Shown here: positions 16,180 through 21,932 of the stretch, piece by piece
How positions within the stretch are numbered: the stretch's first letter is position 1
Layout of the letters: each line of letters opens with the position of its first letter
IMG/VR virus record: IMGVR_UViG_3300021964_000268
Coordinates: 1-33,310 of that record
Direction: 5' to 3' (one strand)
Length of the DNA stretch: 33,310 nt
Source: a virus
Position numbers and translations under genes: made by a program
Notes under the pieces: model-generated
The model's database searches: none
Told to the model about the DNA's origin: nothing
The model's input: only the letters and a program-made list of their open reading frames with translations

Positions 16180-16418
16180 AAACCTACGAGGAGTTCCTTG
16201 TGTACATGGAATCTGTCCGTGACAACTTTGATTTTATTGCTGATGTGAAAACCGCAGTAGCAAATGAAGAGTGGGACCTTCTCAGGGCTATCATCGAAGA
16301 CACACCAAACAACGTGAAGGAGGCATTGAATTTAGCACAATCAAAAGGCGGTATTTTCACGACCTATGAAAACAAGGTCATTAAAACCAATCCAAATAGG
16401 AATAGATATGAGCACTGA
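16173..16418 (+). CDS. Hypothetical protein coupled to ERF
   Basis: An 81-residue, mainly helical, acidic protein (MVETYEEFLVYMESVRDNFDF) whose start lies inside the end of the ERF gene (7-base overlap) and whose end overlaps the next gene. The GAGAGC sequence before it may serve as ribosome site. The tight double overlap points to co-translation with ERF and the following protein. No family recognised. Confidence 0.6.
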   Translation: MVETYEEFLVYMESVRDNFDFIADVKTAVANEEWDLLRAIIEDTPNNVKEALNLAQSKGGIFTTYENKVIKTNPNRNRYEH

Positions 16419-16680
16419 AGAAAAAAACTTTGTTGACGGAATGATTGTTAAGCTTCCCGATGACAATGCCCCAGACTTTGTAAAGCTGAAGCTGTCTTTG
16501 AAGCTGGATGAGTTAGGCCAGTGGATTGCGGCTCAGAAAAAAGAAGATCCCGCAATGGAGTGGATCAACATTGAGATCAAAGAGGGTCGCTCTGGTAAGT
16601 GGTACGCCGAGCGTAATATGTGGAAGCCTGCTGACAGTCCGCAACCAGCGGCATCGGCGGGAGCAGACGTCCCTTGGTAA
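16408..16680 (+). CDS. Small protein with SSB-like C-terminus
   Basis: A 90-residue protein; the ATG at MSTEEKNFVDGM is preceded by ATAGGAATAG and overlaps the previous stop. It contains a beta-rich middle (FVKLKLSLKLDELGQW, WINIEIKEGRSGKWYAERNMWKP) and ends PQPAASAGADVPW. The linker plus a terminal D-V-P-aromatic recalls the C-terminal tip of single-strand DNA-binding proteins (DDIPF), and the place behind ERF fits a recombination helper. It is shorter than a canonical SSB, and no OB fold can be proven from the sequence alone. Confidence 0.65.
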   Translation: MSTEEKNFVDGMIVKLPDDNAPDFVKLKLSLKLDELGQWIAAQKKEDPAMEWINIEIKEGRSGKWYAERNMWKPADSPQPAASAGADVPW

Positions 16681-16682
16681 GA

Positions 16683-16699
16683 GTTGCGCGCTACGCAAC
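16683..16699 (+). other. Hairpin before the terminator
   Basis: GTTGCG at 16683-16688 pairs with CGCAAC at 16694-16699 around a 5-base loop. It starts right behind the stop codon and just before the terminator hairpin, giving two stacked stems at the operon's 3' end. Confidence 0.6.
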
Positions 16700-16704
16700 A
16701 ATGC

Positions 16705-16728
16705 GCCCCGCCTGTCGGGGCTTTTTTT
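16705..16728 (+). terminator. Intrinsic terminator after the ERF operon
   Basis: GCCCCG (16705-16710), loop CCTGT, CGGGGC (16716-16721), then seven T. A textbook rho-independent terminator on the + strand. Confidence 0.85.
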
Positions 16729-16739
16729 AAGGAGAGGCA

Positions 16740-16976
16740 ATGAGCGATCAAATTGAATATCTGTACTACCGTGATCTGTTTAACATTTTTAAGGCGTACA
16801 CTACGCCAAAGCTGATGCGAGTTCTTGACGCTCAAGGCATTAAGTATTTTGTCGACGCCAAGGGCAAGCCGTTTACTACCCGCGCCGCCATCGAAGAGTC
16901 CCTTGGGGGATCGGAGAGCGTTGACGTTCCTCCCGCTCCGGCAGGGGAAGCGCCATCGTCGGCATCGTTAGGCTAG
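16740..16976 (+). CDS. DUF4224-like small protein
   Basis: A 78-residue protein with GGAGAGG in front of its ATG. Residues 8-50 (YYRDLFNIFKAYTTPKLMRVL, then DAQGIKYFVDAKGKPFTT) resemble the DUF4224 pattern, a small helix-turn-helix-like domain found in phage and prophage regions; its function is unknown but DNA binding is suspected. The last 28 residues are a Pro/Ala/Ser linker without structure. It follows a terminator, so it may be read by readthrough or have its own promoter, which I could not identify. Confidence 0.65.
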   Translation: MSDQIEYLYYRDLFNIFKAYTTPKLMRVLDAQGIKYFVDAKGKPFTTRAAIEESLGGSESVDVPPAPAGEAPSSASLG

Positions 16977-17047
16977 ATAGGGAGGGTCGAGGCAGGGGCA
17001 GGCTCCGTGGTAACAACCTGCGGGGTCAGCGCCAGCTGAGAGATCGG

Positions 17048-17260
17048 ATGAATTGGGAACGCGAACAGATCGGTGGAAGTCATTACAAATCCCTGAAGAT
17101 ACAGCCCCTTGAATACGCCTTAGAAAATAATCTAGGGATATGCGAACACGCCATCATCAAATACGTTTCACGGTGGCAGTCTAAAGGTGGTGTTCAGGAT
17201 TTGCAGAAGGCCCGTCATTACATTGACATTCTTATTGAAAGAGAAAGGGCCGAGAAATAG
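17048..17260 (+). CDS. DUF3310 protein
   Basis: A 70-residue protein with QIGGSHYKSLKIQPLEY at residues 7-23 and IIKYVSRWQSKGGVQDLQKARHYIDILIE at 36-64, the hallmark of DUF3310. The family is very common in phages and sometimes annotated as nucleotide kinase, but the function is not settled. No P-loop is present here. It is the last + strand gene before a convergent set of - strand genes. Confidence 0.85.
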   Translation: MNWEREQIGGSHYKSLKIQPLEYALENNLGICEHAIIKYVSRWQSKGGVQDLQKARHYIDILIERERAEK

Positions 17261-17341
17261 AGCGGCAATTCTGTCCATCGGGGTGCCGCCAACCGACTCA
17301 ATCGGGCTTAGGAGTGATAGCCCTGGACTAGTCCGAGTCTA
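17261..17341. other. Convergent intergenic region with nested dyads
   Basis: Between converging operons. GCGGCA (17262-17267) pairs with TGCCGC (17284-17289). Then GACTC (17295-17299) pairs with GAGTC (17335-17339), enclosing GGGCT/AGCCC (17304-17308 and 17319-17323) and the perfect palindrome GGACTAGTCC (17325-17334). No T-run follows on either strand, so it is not a classic terminator. It may still block convergent transcripts or stabilise their 3' ends. Confidence 0.5.
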
Positions 17342-17506
17342 CTAACATTCTGGATCAAAGTCATGCCACTCCTGCGCTTCGCTGGGTTGACCGTCATCTT
17401 CCCACGGGGCGCACTCATCACACACCCCATCGTCATCCACAAATCCAGATTCACATTTTTGTCCGCACTCGGTACAGACCACCATTTCTGCAAGTATCTT
17501 ATCCAT
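17342..17506 (-). CDS. 54-residue zinc-ribbon-type protein
   Basis: A short gene that standard length cut-offs miss. It begins MDKILAEMVVCTECGQKCESG after a perfect AGGAGG (GCAGGAGGATAACA before ATG). Two CxxC pairs (C11, C14 and C29, C32, with C18) predict one zinc ribbon; the tail is acidic (PWEDDGQPSEAQEWHDFDPEC). Likely a small regulator or adaptor; such ribbons are frequent among early phage proteins. It is the last gene of the leftward cluster. Confidence 0.75.
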   Translation of the reverse strand: MDKILAEMVVCTECGQKCESGFVDDDGVCDECAPWEDDGQPSEAQEWHDFDPEC

Positions 17507-17508
17507 TG

Positions 17509-17691
17509 TTATCCTCCTGCATGTTTGTAAGCAATCTCTTGCCGTGCTTCTTCTATTACTTTTTCAAAACACCAGCAATGGTAACGGCACACGCTGTATC
17601 CACGATCAGGAATGTCATCAGGCAAATCATCGGGTAGTATTTTTTGATCTCCCTCGAGGATGTAGTCATTGCAATATTCACAAGAGTTCAT
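17509..17691 (-). CDS. 60-residue Cys-rich protein
   Basis: Starts MNSCEYCNDYILEGDQK and overlaps the upstream gene in ATGA. C4, C7 and then C35, H38, C41 (VCRYHCWCF) could bind one zinc ion; an acidic stretch with DDLPDDIPD lies between. No named family. It and the following zinc ribbon may form a pair of small metal-binding proteins in the early operon. Confidence 0.7.
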   Translation of the reverse strand: MNSCEYCNDYILEGDQKILPDDLPDDIPDRGYSVCRYHCWCFEKVIEEARQEIAYKHAGG

Positions 17692-17906
17692 TTAATCCTC
17701 CAGACACGCCAGCCACCGTCGACTTTACGCGATGCCATGCGCCGATCAAGACGCCTGCTAGTTGCTTGTAGGTTGCAAACATCTACTTGTTTTTTAACTA
17801 CTACCGAATCGCCTACTTCCATTTCTCGGATAGTGTTACCAAACTTGCCCCAGCCTGATCGTGTTTCAGGCATTGGAACTCCCTTTTCAATTGACAATTC
17901 AGACAT
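17688..17906 (-). CDS. Conserved small phage protein (KVDGGWRVWRI type)
   Basis: A 72-residue protein. The middle reads MEVGDSVVVKK and the end RRLDRRMASRKVDGGWRVWRIK. The pattern 'F..M..GDSF.V ... RKV(E/D)GG.RVWRI' is common in small proteins of phages and plasmids (a DUF7303-like pattern); I know no confirmed function. Predicted small beta-rich fold with a basic end, which may bind nucleic acid. Translationally coupled to the Cys-rich gene downstream. Confidence 0.7.
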   Translation of the reverse strand: MSELSIEKGVPMPETRSGWGKFGNTIREMEVGDSVVVKKQVDVCNLQATSRRLDRRMASRKVDGGWRVWRIK

Positions 17907-17907
17907 A

Positions 17908-18132
17908 TCAGTAATCTCCTAAGTCTGGTCTTTTATCCCAAAAATCATCTTCCAACCTATCCAGGTTAAACAGATTGCTTATATCCCGCTCGGGGAAAAC
18001 GCCATTAGCGTATATTTTTTCAATCTCCATATACGCTGGCTCGTCCCTGGTCCCGCGCTCATAATGGACAACAACAGTGACATCCACCCTCGGGTGTTGC
18101 CAATGAATCTTTGATCTAAAGTCCCGCTGCAT
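17908..18132 (-). CDS. Hypothetical protein
   Basis: A 74-residue protein starting MQRDFRSKIHWQHPRVDVTVVVHYERG, with AGGAGA upstream. A basic, beta-like N-terminal half is followed by an acidic C-terminal half (LDRLEDDFWDKRPDLGDY). The start lies 17 bases inside the upstream gene. No motif recognised. Confidence 0.65.
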   Translation of the reverse strand: MQRDFRSKIHWQHPRVDVTVVVHYERGTRDEPAYMEIEKIYANGVFPERDISNLFNLDRLEDDFWDKRPDLGDY

Positions 18133-18331
18133 TTCGGATCTCCTGATTTATTATTTCGCCTTCAATCAAAATAATTGCCGGCGTTACTCCAGCCGCCATG
18201 CCTTTCATGAAGCCAGTAAGGTAGTCACCTTGCCCATAATTTTTTTCGTACCGTCGATACTCTCTAAGGTAACGGGCTTTTTGGTCTCGCAAATACTGTC
18301 GCGTCCGTTGCAAATTATTCTTCTCGCTCAT
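18116..18331 (-). CDS. Hypothetical small basic protein with hydrophobic segment
   Basis: A 71-residue protein, start chosen at MSEKNNLQRTRQYL because GAGGAGA stands eight bases before this ATG. Residues 1-35 are Arg/Tyr-rich and helical (KARYLREYRRYEKNYG); residues about 42-58 (GFMKGMAAGVTPAIILI) are hydrophobic enough for a weak membrane association. It overlaps both neighbours. No family recognised. Confidence 0.65.
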   Translation of the reverse strand: MSEKNNLQRTRQYLRDQKARYLREYRRYEKNYGQGDYLTGFMKGMAAGVTPAIILIEGEIINQEIRNAAGL

Positions 18332-18521
18332 TGAATATCTCCTCAATTGTTTTGAATGATGGAATAAAATTGATGTGTTTGTTGCCCAGCACTTCAGCAA
18401 CAAAATCATGAAGCCCAACAAAGTCAGGCTTCATATCGTTTGCAATACACCAGTTAAAGTACGCCTTGATTAAAGACTCAGGGTAGTACCTGTCTGACCC
18501 AGATGGATTAGGCATACTCAT
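18315..18521 (-). CDS. Hypothetical protein
   Basis: About 68 residues from ATG (MSMPNPSGSDRYYPESLIKAYF); an in-frame TTG two codons earlier and an ATG two codons later are alternative starts. Helical, acidic near its end (FKTIEEIFNEREE). It overlaps the upstream gene by 14 bases. No motif recognised. Confidence 0.6.
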   Translation of the reverse strand: MSMPNPSGSDRYYPESLIKAYFNWCIANDMKPDFVGLHDFVAEVLGNKHINFIPSFKTIEEIFNEREE

Positions 18522-18870
18522 CACCAATCTCTTCGTTGAGGTAATGAATAACGCACTGAATATCTAATTTGATTTGGGCTTGATTATCAGATAGGCCATT
18601 GATTCGACCCATTATAAGATCCGCTTCATTGAGATAATCACGCGCTTTGCAAAGCCTGCTTTTTATAACGCCCTTGATCGGCAACACGTTGTCAGCTGGC
18701 CTAGCTTGATAAGGAAACAGACTTCGTGCGGCAACCCTTACAACATCAGGGTAAACAGCGGTTGGATCGTTGGTATCTAGCACATGATCTAACACAGCTT
18801 CGCACTCTGCTTTTGTTAGCTCTGGACATACCTTGCTTACATACTCAAAACTAAATCTTTGGGTCCCCAT
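18508..18870 (-). CDS. Hypothetical helical protein
   Basis: A 120-residue protein with AAGGAGA upstream of ATG. It begins MGTQRFSFEYVSKVCPELTKAECE and is helical throughout, ending IQCVIHYLNEEIGDEYA. The leader before it contains a TCATCAATTGA sequence and a strong GC hairpin. No known domain. Confidence 0.65.
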   Translation of the reverse strand: MGTQRFSFEYVSKVCPELTKAECEAVLDHVLDTNDPTAVYPDVVRVAARSLFPYQARPADNVLPIKGVIKSRLCKARDYLNEADLIMGRINGLSDNQAQIKLDIQCVIHYLNEEIGDEYA

Positions 18871-18908
18871 TTCTTTTCTCCTTTTTCAATTGATGAAGGC
18901 GGGAATAT

Positions 18909-18937
18909 CGGCCCCCGCACCCACTGGATCGGGGCCG
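18909..18937. other. GC-rich intercistronic hairpin
   Basis: CGGCCCC (18909-18915) pairs with GGGGCCG (18931-18937) around a 15-base loop. It sits in the leader between two - strand genes. No U-run follows on the - strand, so attenuation or transcript processing is more likely than full termination. Confidence 0.55.
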
Positions 18938-18950
18938 AATTCCTGCCGAG

Positions 18951-19112
18951 TCATGGCTTTTCAATGAATGCTTTAACAAGATTTCGTACACCATCTGGCA
19001 ACTCTTCTGGCGTCATTACTTTGTTTCCAAACTCGCCTTCGATAGTTTTCCAGCTGACCTCTACCTTGCCACAAGGAAGTATCTCTACTTCATACAACAC
19101 CTTATCGTTCAT
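18951..19112 (-). CDS. 53-residue hypothetical protein
   Basis: A short gene below usual cut-offs: MNDKVLYEVEILPCGKVEVS and onward to LVKAFIEKP. Its ATG overlaps the stop of the ArdC-like gene in ATGA, and GGAGG lies seven bases upstream, inside the end of that gene. The reading is beta-like with a helical C-terminus. Coupled translation with the ArdC-like protein suggests they are used together. No family recognised. Confidence 0.7.
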   Translation of the reverse strand: MNDKVLYEVEILPCGKVEVSWKTIEGEFGNKVMTPEELPDGVRNLVKAFIEKP

Positions 19113-19948
19113 GCCGCCTCCGAATCATATTTGCGCATCATGGTAAATTGAGACATGCAATACTCAGCCGCCTTCTGCGCAGACGAGGACGCTTTCAATA
19201 TGTATTGCGGGTCATCCTTAATTGCTTTCTGCCATGACTGTAAATAACTAGCGTGATGCTTGATGTCATAGGTAACACCAAGCTCAGCACACAGAAATAC
19301 ACTGCCAAGCTCTGCAATTAATTCTTCTTTTGCATAGTCTTCGCTACCAAACAAACCAGTTAGCGGCCTGTCTAATCTTTTGCGATGACCAGTTGCGTGA
19401 ATGCACTCATGGTAAAAGGTGGATTGATGCGCATCGTCTGATTCAAATTGTCCTGGCATCGGCATCTTTATTTTGTCAGTAGTAGGTGAGTAGCAAGGAT
19501 TAAAAGACTCATGCGACTCGACGCTTACCTGAATGGCCTCAGCTATTTCATAAGGCTGGTCTAGCTTGGTCTGTCGCATTTCAATTAGCGGTATTTCAAT
19601 GCCAATTTGATCTAGATTAAAAAGGTTATAGAGCTTGGCAAACTTGAACATCTTGTCAGGATCATCCTTGTCAGTGCCAGTACCAAAAAACACAGCTGGT
19701 GTTGCTGTTTGTCCTTTGACTGAGCCGCCAAGGTCTTTTGCCTGATTGAATGTCACCCAATATGGGCTTTTATATTCGTTAGCCCATGCTGAGATCATCG
19801 TCGTCAGCTGATTGGTGCCTGTGTATGGGCGTTTACTTAGCCAGTTGCAATGTAAACGAGACTGTGATTGCCATGTCTTGCGCCAAGTCAATTCATCTTT
19901 CATTGCCTCGGTAACAAGCTCGGTAATACGCTGATATTTTTTAGACAT
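19109..19948 (-). CDS. ArdC-like antirestriction zincin
   Basis: A 279-residue protein from MSKKYQRITELVTEAMKDEL (AAGGAG upstream; a longer reading is rejected). Residues 1-75 match the ArdC N-terminal domain: YQRITE, W22-W25, PYTGTNQL, PYWVTFNQAKDLGG, followed by KGQ. The C-terminal half is a zincin: HECIH at 180-184 gives the HExxH site, and EEL/AEL at 208-214 supplies the likely third ligand. ArdC proteins bind single-stranded DNA and block type I restriction on incoming plasmids; some also have protease-like folds. Here it probably protects phage DNA early in infection (inference). The gene has its own 85-base leader. Confidence 0.8.
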   Translation of the reverse strand: MSKKYQRITELVTEAMKDELTWRKTWQSQSRLHCNWLSKRPYTGTNQLTTMISAWANEYKSPYWVTFNQAKDLGGSVKGQTATPAVFFGTGTDKDDPDKMFKFAKLYNLFNLDQIGIEIPLIEMRQTKLDQPYEIAEAIQVSVESHESFNPCYSPTTDKIKMPMPGQFESDDAHQSTFYHECIHATGHRKRLDRPLTGLFGSEDYAKEELIAELGSVFLCAELGVTYDIKHHASYLQSWQKAIKDDPQYILKASSSAQKAAEYCMSQFTMMRKYDSEAA

Positions 19949-20001
19949 AAAATACTCCTTGATTGAAAGTAGGCTGGGAGTTTCCCCCCAACCTTTGATT
20001 A

Positions 20002-20031
20002 ACTTTACCAACCTTTGCAAAGTTATGCAAA
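20002..20031 (-). promoter_or_regulatory. Candidate promoter/operator of the ArdC-like gene
   Basis: On the - strand TTGCAT (20030-20025), 17 bases, TAAAGT (20007-20002): a weak sigma70-type pair. It overlaps the dyad TTTGCA-N6-TGCAAA (20014-20031) and one of two CCAACCTTTG direct repeats (19988-19997 and 20008-20017, 20 bp apart, two helical turns). The arrangement suits repressor or activator binding. The promoter boxes alone are only fair matches. Confidence 0.35.
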
Positions 20032-20033
20032 CA

Positions 20034-20441
20034 TTACCACCAACAATCATAGTAAACGTGGTCTCCTTCTTTGATTGTTTGCTTTGCCCACTCGCAAAAC
20101 TTTAAGTCTTGTTCGTGGTATTCGTCAGCAGAGTCGTCTTGGAATTGATGCCCATAGAAAAAACCGCCGCCAGATTCAGGCATTGATTTAGTAGCGACCA
20201 TTACTTCCAGTGCAGTGATAGTGTCCATCGTCAACTTCACTGGATTGCAATTAAAAGTGCTATCGATCAAGGGCGTTAAGTACCCTCGTTCAATTTGGTC
20301 TTCAAAAAATGACTGAAGCTTTGCGTGTTTCCGCCAGTAAAACTCCTCGCCATGAGTACCCTTAATTGAGTATTCGCCGTCACTATTTTTCTTAGCTACC
20401 AACGGCTCTGGTGAACTAAACGCATACTGGTCAAGTCCCAT
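20034..20441 (-). CDS. Conserved phage protein of unknown function (MGLDQYA family)
   Basis: A 135-residue protein starting MGLDQYAFSSPEP, with EEFYWRKHAKLQSFFED (about residues 32-48), FNCNPVKLTMDTITALE, PESGGGFFYG and an end EGDHVYYDCWW. This conserved pattern is frequent in phages of proteobacteria; database names such as phosphoglycerate kinase for it are not supported by any kinase motif. Four of its blocks are present at the expected order. TAATG overlap with the upstream gene. Confidence 0.75.
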   Translation of the reverse strand: MGLDQYAFSSPEPLVAKKNSDGEYSIKGTHGEEFYWRKHAKLQSFFEDQIERGYLTPLIDSTFNCNPVKLTMDTITALEVMVATKSMPESGGGFFYGHQFQDDSADEYHEQDLKFCEWAKQTIKEGDHVYYDCWW

Positions 20442-20635
20442 TACGCCACCTCCTTTTGCAGATGCTCAACCCACAGAATGAAGGTCCGACGAGCATCCTG
20501 TCTGCTCATCCCATATTCTTGCTGTAAGTATTGTGGTGCGCCCATCATGTTCATTACTCCTGAATCACGCAGAATTGTTAAAAGTTCAAAGTAATCACTA
20601 GGATTTACTTCGGTCATAAAAGCTGAATTACTCAT
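20441..20635 (-). CDS. Conserved small phage protein (MMGAPQYL type)
   Basis: A 64-residue protein; start at MSNSAFMTEVNPSDYFELL, with AAGGAGA upstream. It carries LRDSGVMNMMGAPQYLQQEYGMSRQDARRTF, a helical motif recurring in small phage proteins. A helix-turn-helix-like reading (YGMSRQDARRTFILW) is possible but not proven. It overlaps both neighbours. Confidence 0.7.
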   Translation of the reverse strand: MSNSAFMTEVNPSDYFELLTILRDSGVMNMMGAPQYLQQEYGMSRQDARRTFILWVEHLQKEVA

Positions 20636-21014
20636 GGTCTTTCTCCTTTGATTGGACTTCACTAAAAGGCTCAAGCAATGTCTTCAATGCCTGAGTCATA
20701 CAAGATTGTTTACCGAAAGATCGCTTAGGTGTTTGGATGTAAGCAATACTTACCGGAGTTAACGGGGTTGGCTTATCGCCATCGTCTTTTAGGGCGCTGA
20801 CATAGCCACCGTCGAAATGAAAACGTGACCATGGCTTAGCATCGTAAACGCCAACGTCAATTTTCTGGTCAGCAACCTTGTATGTGCTAGACCATTTGCC
20901 AAGCTCGGTCAGTAAGTAATACACGGCCTCAAGTTCGTTTCTGCCGTAGCCCCAAACACCACCCATGCCTACAGCTGTATAAGCCAGGTAATTTTTTTGA
21001 TAATCATTGCTCAT
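20628..21014 (-). CDS. Hypothetical protein
   Basis: A 128-residue protein beginning MSNDYQKNYLAYTAVGMGGVWGYG, followed by ELEAVYYLLTELGKW and a beta-rich, acidic middle. The end is charged (SEVQSKEKDHE). No motif recognised. Its tail overlaps the ribosome site of the next gene. Confidence 0.65.
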   Translation of the reverse strand: MSNDYQKNYLAYTAVGMGGVWGYGRNELEAVYYLLTELGKWSSTYKVADQKIDVGVYDAKPWSRFHFDGGYVSALKDDGDKPTPLTPVSIAYIQTPKRSFGKQSCMTQALKTLLEPFSEVQSKEKDHE

Positions 21015-21220
21015 CGCATTTCTCCGTAGTCAGCGATTAATTGACCAAGCTCAGATAGCTCGAGGTCTTTTGCAGGTGCGTAACCATAAGCGCTCATCGA
21101 CTCACAAATATCCTGCAAGTAAATAGGATGTAGCCCTTCGTCCAATCGGTCATGGAATCGCACCTCACACAGATGAATACCAGTGTGATCTACAATTCGA
21201 TATGTATTTTCAACATTCAT
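21011..21220 (-). CDS. Hypothetical protein
   Basis: A 69-residue protein, MNVENTYRIVDHTGIHLCEVRF, ending acidic and helical (LELSELGQLIADYGEMR). AAGGAG precedes its ATG, and a TCAATCAATTG motif stands just upstream of that. ATGA overlap with the next gene. No family recognised. Confidence 0.65.
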   Translation of the reverse strand: MNVENTYRIVDHTGIHLCEVRFHDRLDEGLHPIYLQDICESMSAYGYAPAKDLELSELGQLIADYGEMR

Positions 21221-21247
21221 AACAACTCCTTATTAACAATTGATTGA

Positions 21248-21332
21248 GCGGATGCTTTGAGGCATCACACGCGCGCGACCACCCGCGCTGTCCAGCGGGT
21301 ATAATGTCGCGCCGTGGGATCAAAGCGTCCGC
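21248..21332. other. 85-nt nested hairpin (candidate structured RNA)
   Basis: Three stacked helices: GCGGATGCTTTGA (21248-21260) with TCAAAGCGTCCGC (21320-21332), 13 pairs with one T/G position; GCGCGAC (21273-21279) with GTCGCGC (21306-21312); ACCCGC (21281-21286) with GCGGGT (21295-21300). It fills the gap between two - strand genes. The one imperfect pair is a U-G wobble in + strand RNA and an A-C mismatch in - strand RNA. No T-run follows on either side. Confidence 0.65.
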
Positions 21333-21333
21333 G

Positions 21334-21510
21334 TTACTTTTCAAACGGGTCCCAGATAAGTGCCGCTACCATCGTCATTGCCAGGACAAACATCCCAGCG
21401 CCATACCAGACGTCACGCGGGTCCATCGTCACTAGACCGTTCACTGCACAAACAAACCCACCGACTAAATAGATGGGAAACAACAGCTTAAACATCGTTG
21501 ACCACTGCAT
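21334..21510 (-). CDS. 58-residue protein with two membrane helices
   Basis: A gene shorter than usual cut-offs: MQWSTMFKLLFPIYLVGGFV and on to AALIWDPFEK, with CAAGGAG eight bases before ATG. Residues 7-27 and 37-54 are hydrophobic helices joined by TMDPRDVWYG. Such tiny inner-membrane proteins of the early region may be superinfection-exclusion or membrane-stress proteins, but this is only a guess. It follows a terminator and precedes the 85-nt hairpin. Confidence 0.75.
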   Translation of the reverse strand: MQWSTMFKLLFPIYLVGGFVCAVNGLVTMDPRDVWYGAGMFVLAMTMVAALIWDPFEK

Positions 21511-21531
21511 GTCTTTACTCCTTGTGGGAAG

Positions 21532-21553
21532 AAAAAAGGGACCCGAAGGCCCC
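21532..21553 (-). terminator. Intrinsic terminator with TTCG loop
   Basis: On the - strand GGGGCC (21553-21548), loop TTCG, GGTCCC (21543-21538) and six T (21537-21532). The stem contains one G-T pair. It ends the transcript of the 106-residue gene, so the genes below need readthrough or another promoter. Confidence 0.8.
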
Positions 21554-21560
21554 TTGGGGA

Positions 21561-21881
21561 TTAAGCTACCTTGCGGCGATTGTTGGAGGGAACTGCCTTC
21601 TCCGTGTGGTCAGGCTTCTCAGCTAACTCGTCACGAAGCTCAGGCTTCTCTGATTGGTTGCGAAGATACTCAAGCCGTGCCTCGGCCTGTGCGATCTGTG
21701 CTGAGACTAGATCCTCGACCTTGAGCCAAGCCATGTCTTTGCCGGACTTAGACTTCGTAATACCAAGTACTACTTTGATTCGCTGGCCGTTAAGATTTGC
21801 CTCACCTTCGTAGTAAACATTACCCGCTTTGCTAGTTTTGGGAAAAGCGAGTCCAGAGCCGATTTCAAGATTCAGTGCCAT
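21561..21881 (-). CDS. Hypothetical protein, first gene of the leftward cluster
   Basis: A 106-residue protein with AGGAGG upstream. Residues 1-52 form a beta-rich domain (YYEGEANLNGQRIKVVLGI, then KSKSGKDMAWLKVE); residues 53-106 are a charged helix plus a basic tail (NNRRKVA). It looks like a small nucleic-acid-binding fold with a flexible arm. As first gene after the structured control region and followed by a terminator, it is probably made at a higher level than the rest. No family recognised. Confidence 0.65.
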   Translation of the reverse strand: MALNLEIGSGLAFPKTSKAGNVYYEGEANLNGQRIKVVLGITKSKSGKDMAWLKVEDLVSAQIAQAEARLEYLRNQSEKPELRDELAEKPDHTEKAVPSNNRRKVA

Positions 21882-21932
21882 GATGGCCTCCTAGATTGAT
21901 TGATTGAACCAGTGTCGTTGCCGACATGAGCA

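Noticed and set aside
20034-20441. Phosphoglycerate kinase name used for similar phage proteins
   Set aside because: The protein is far too short and has no kinase motif.
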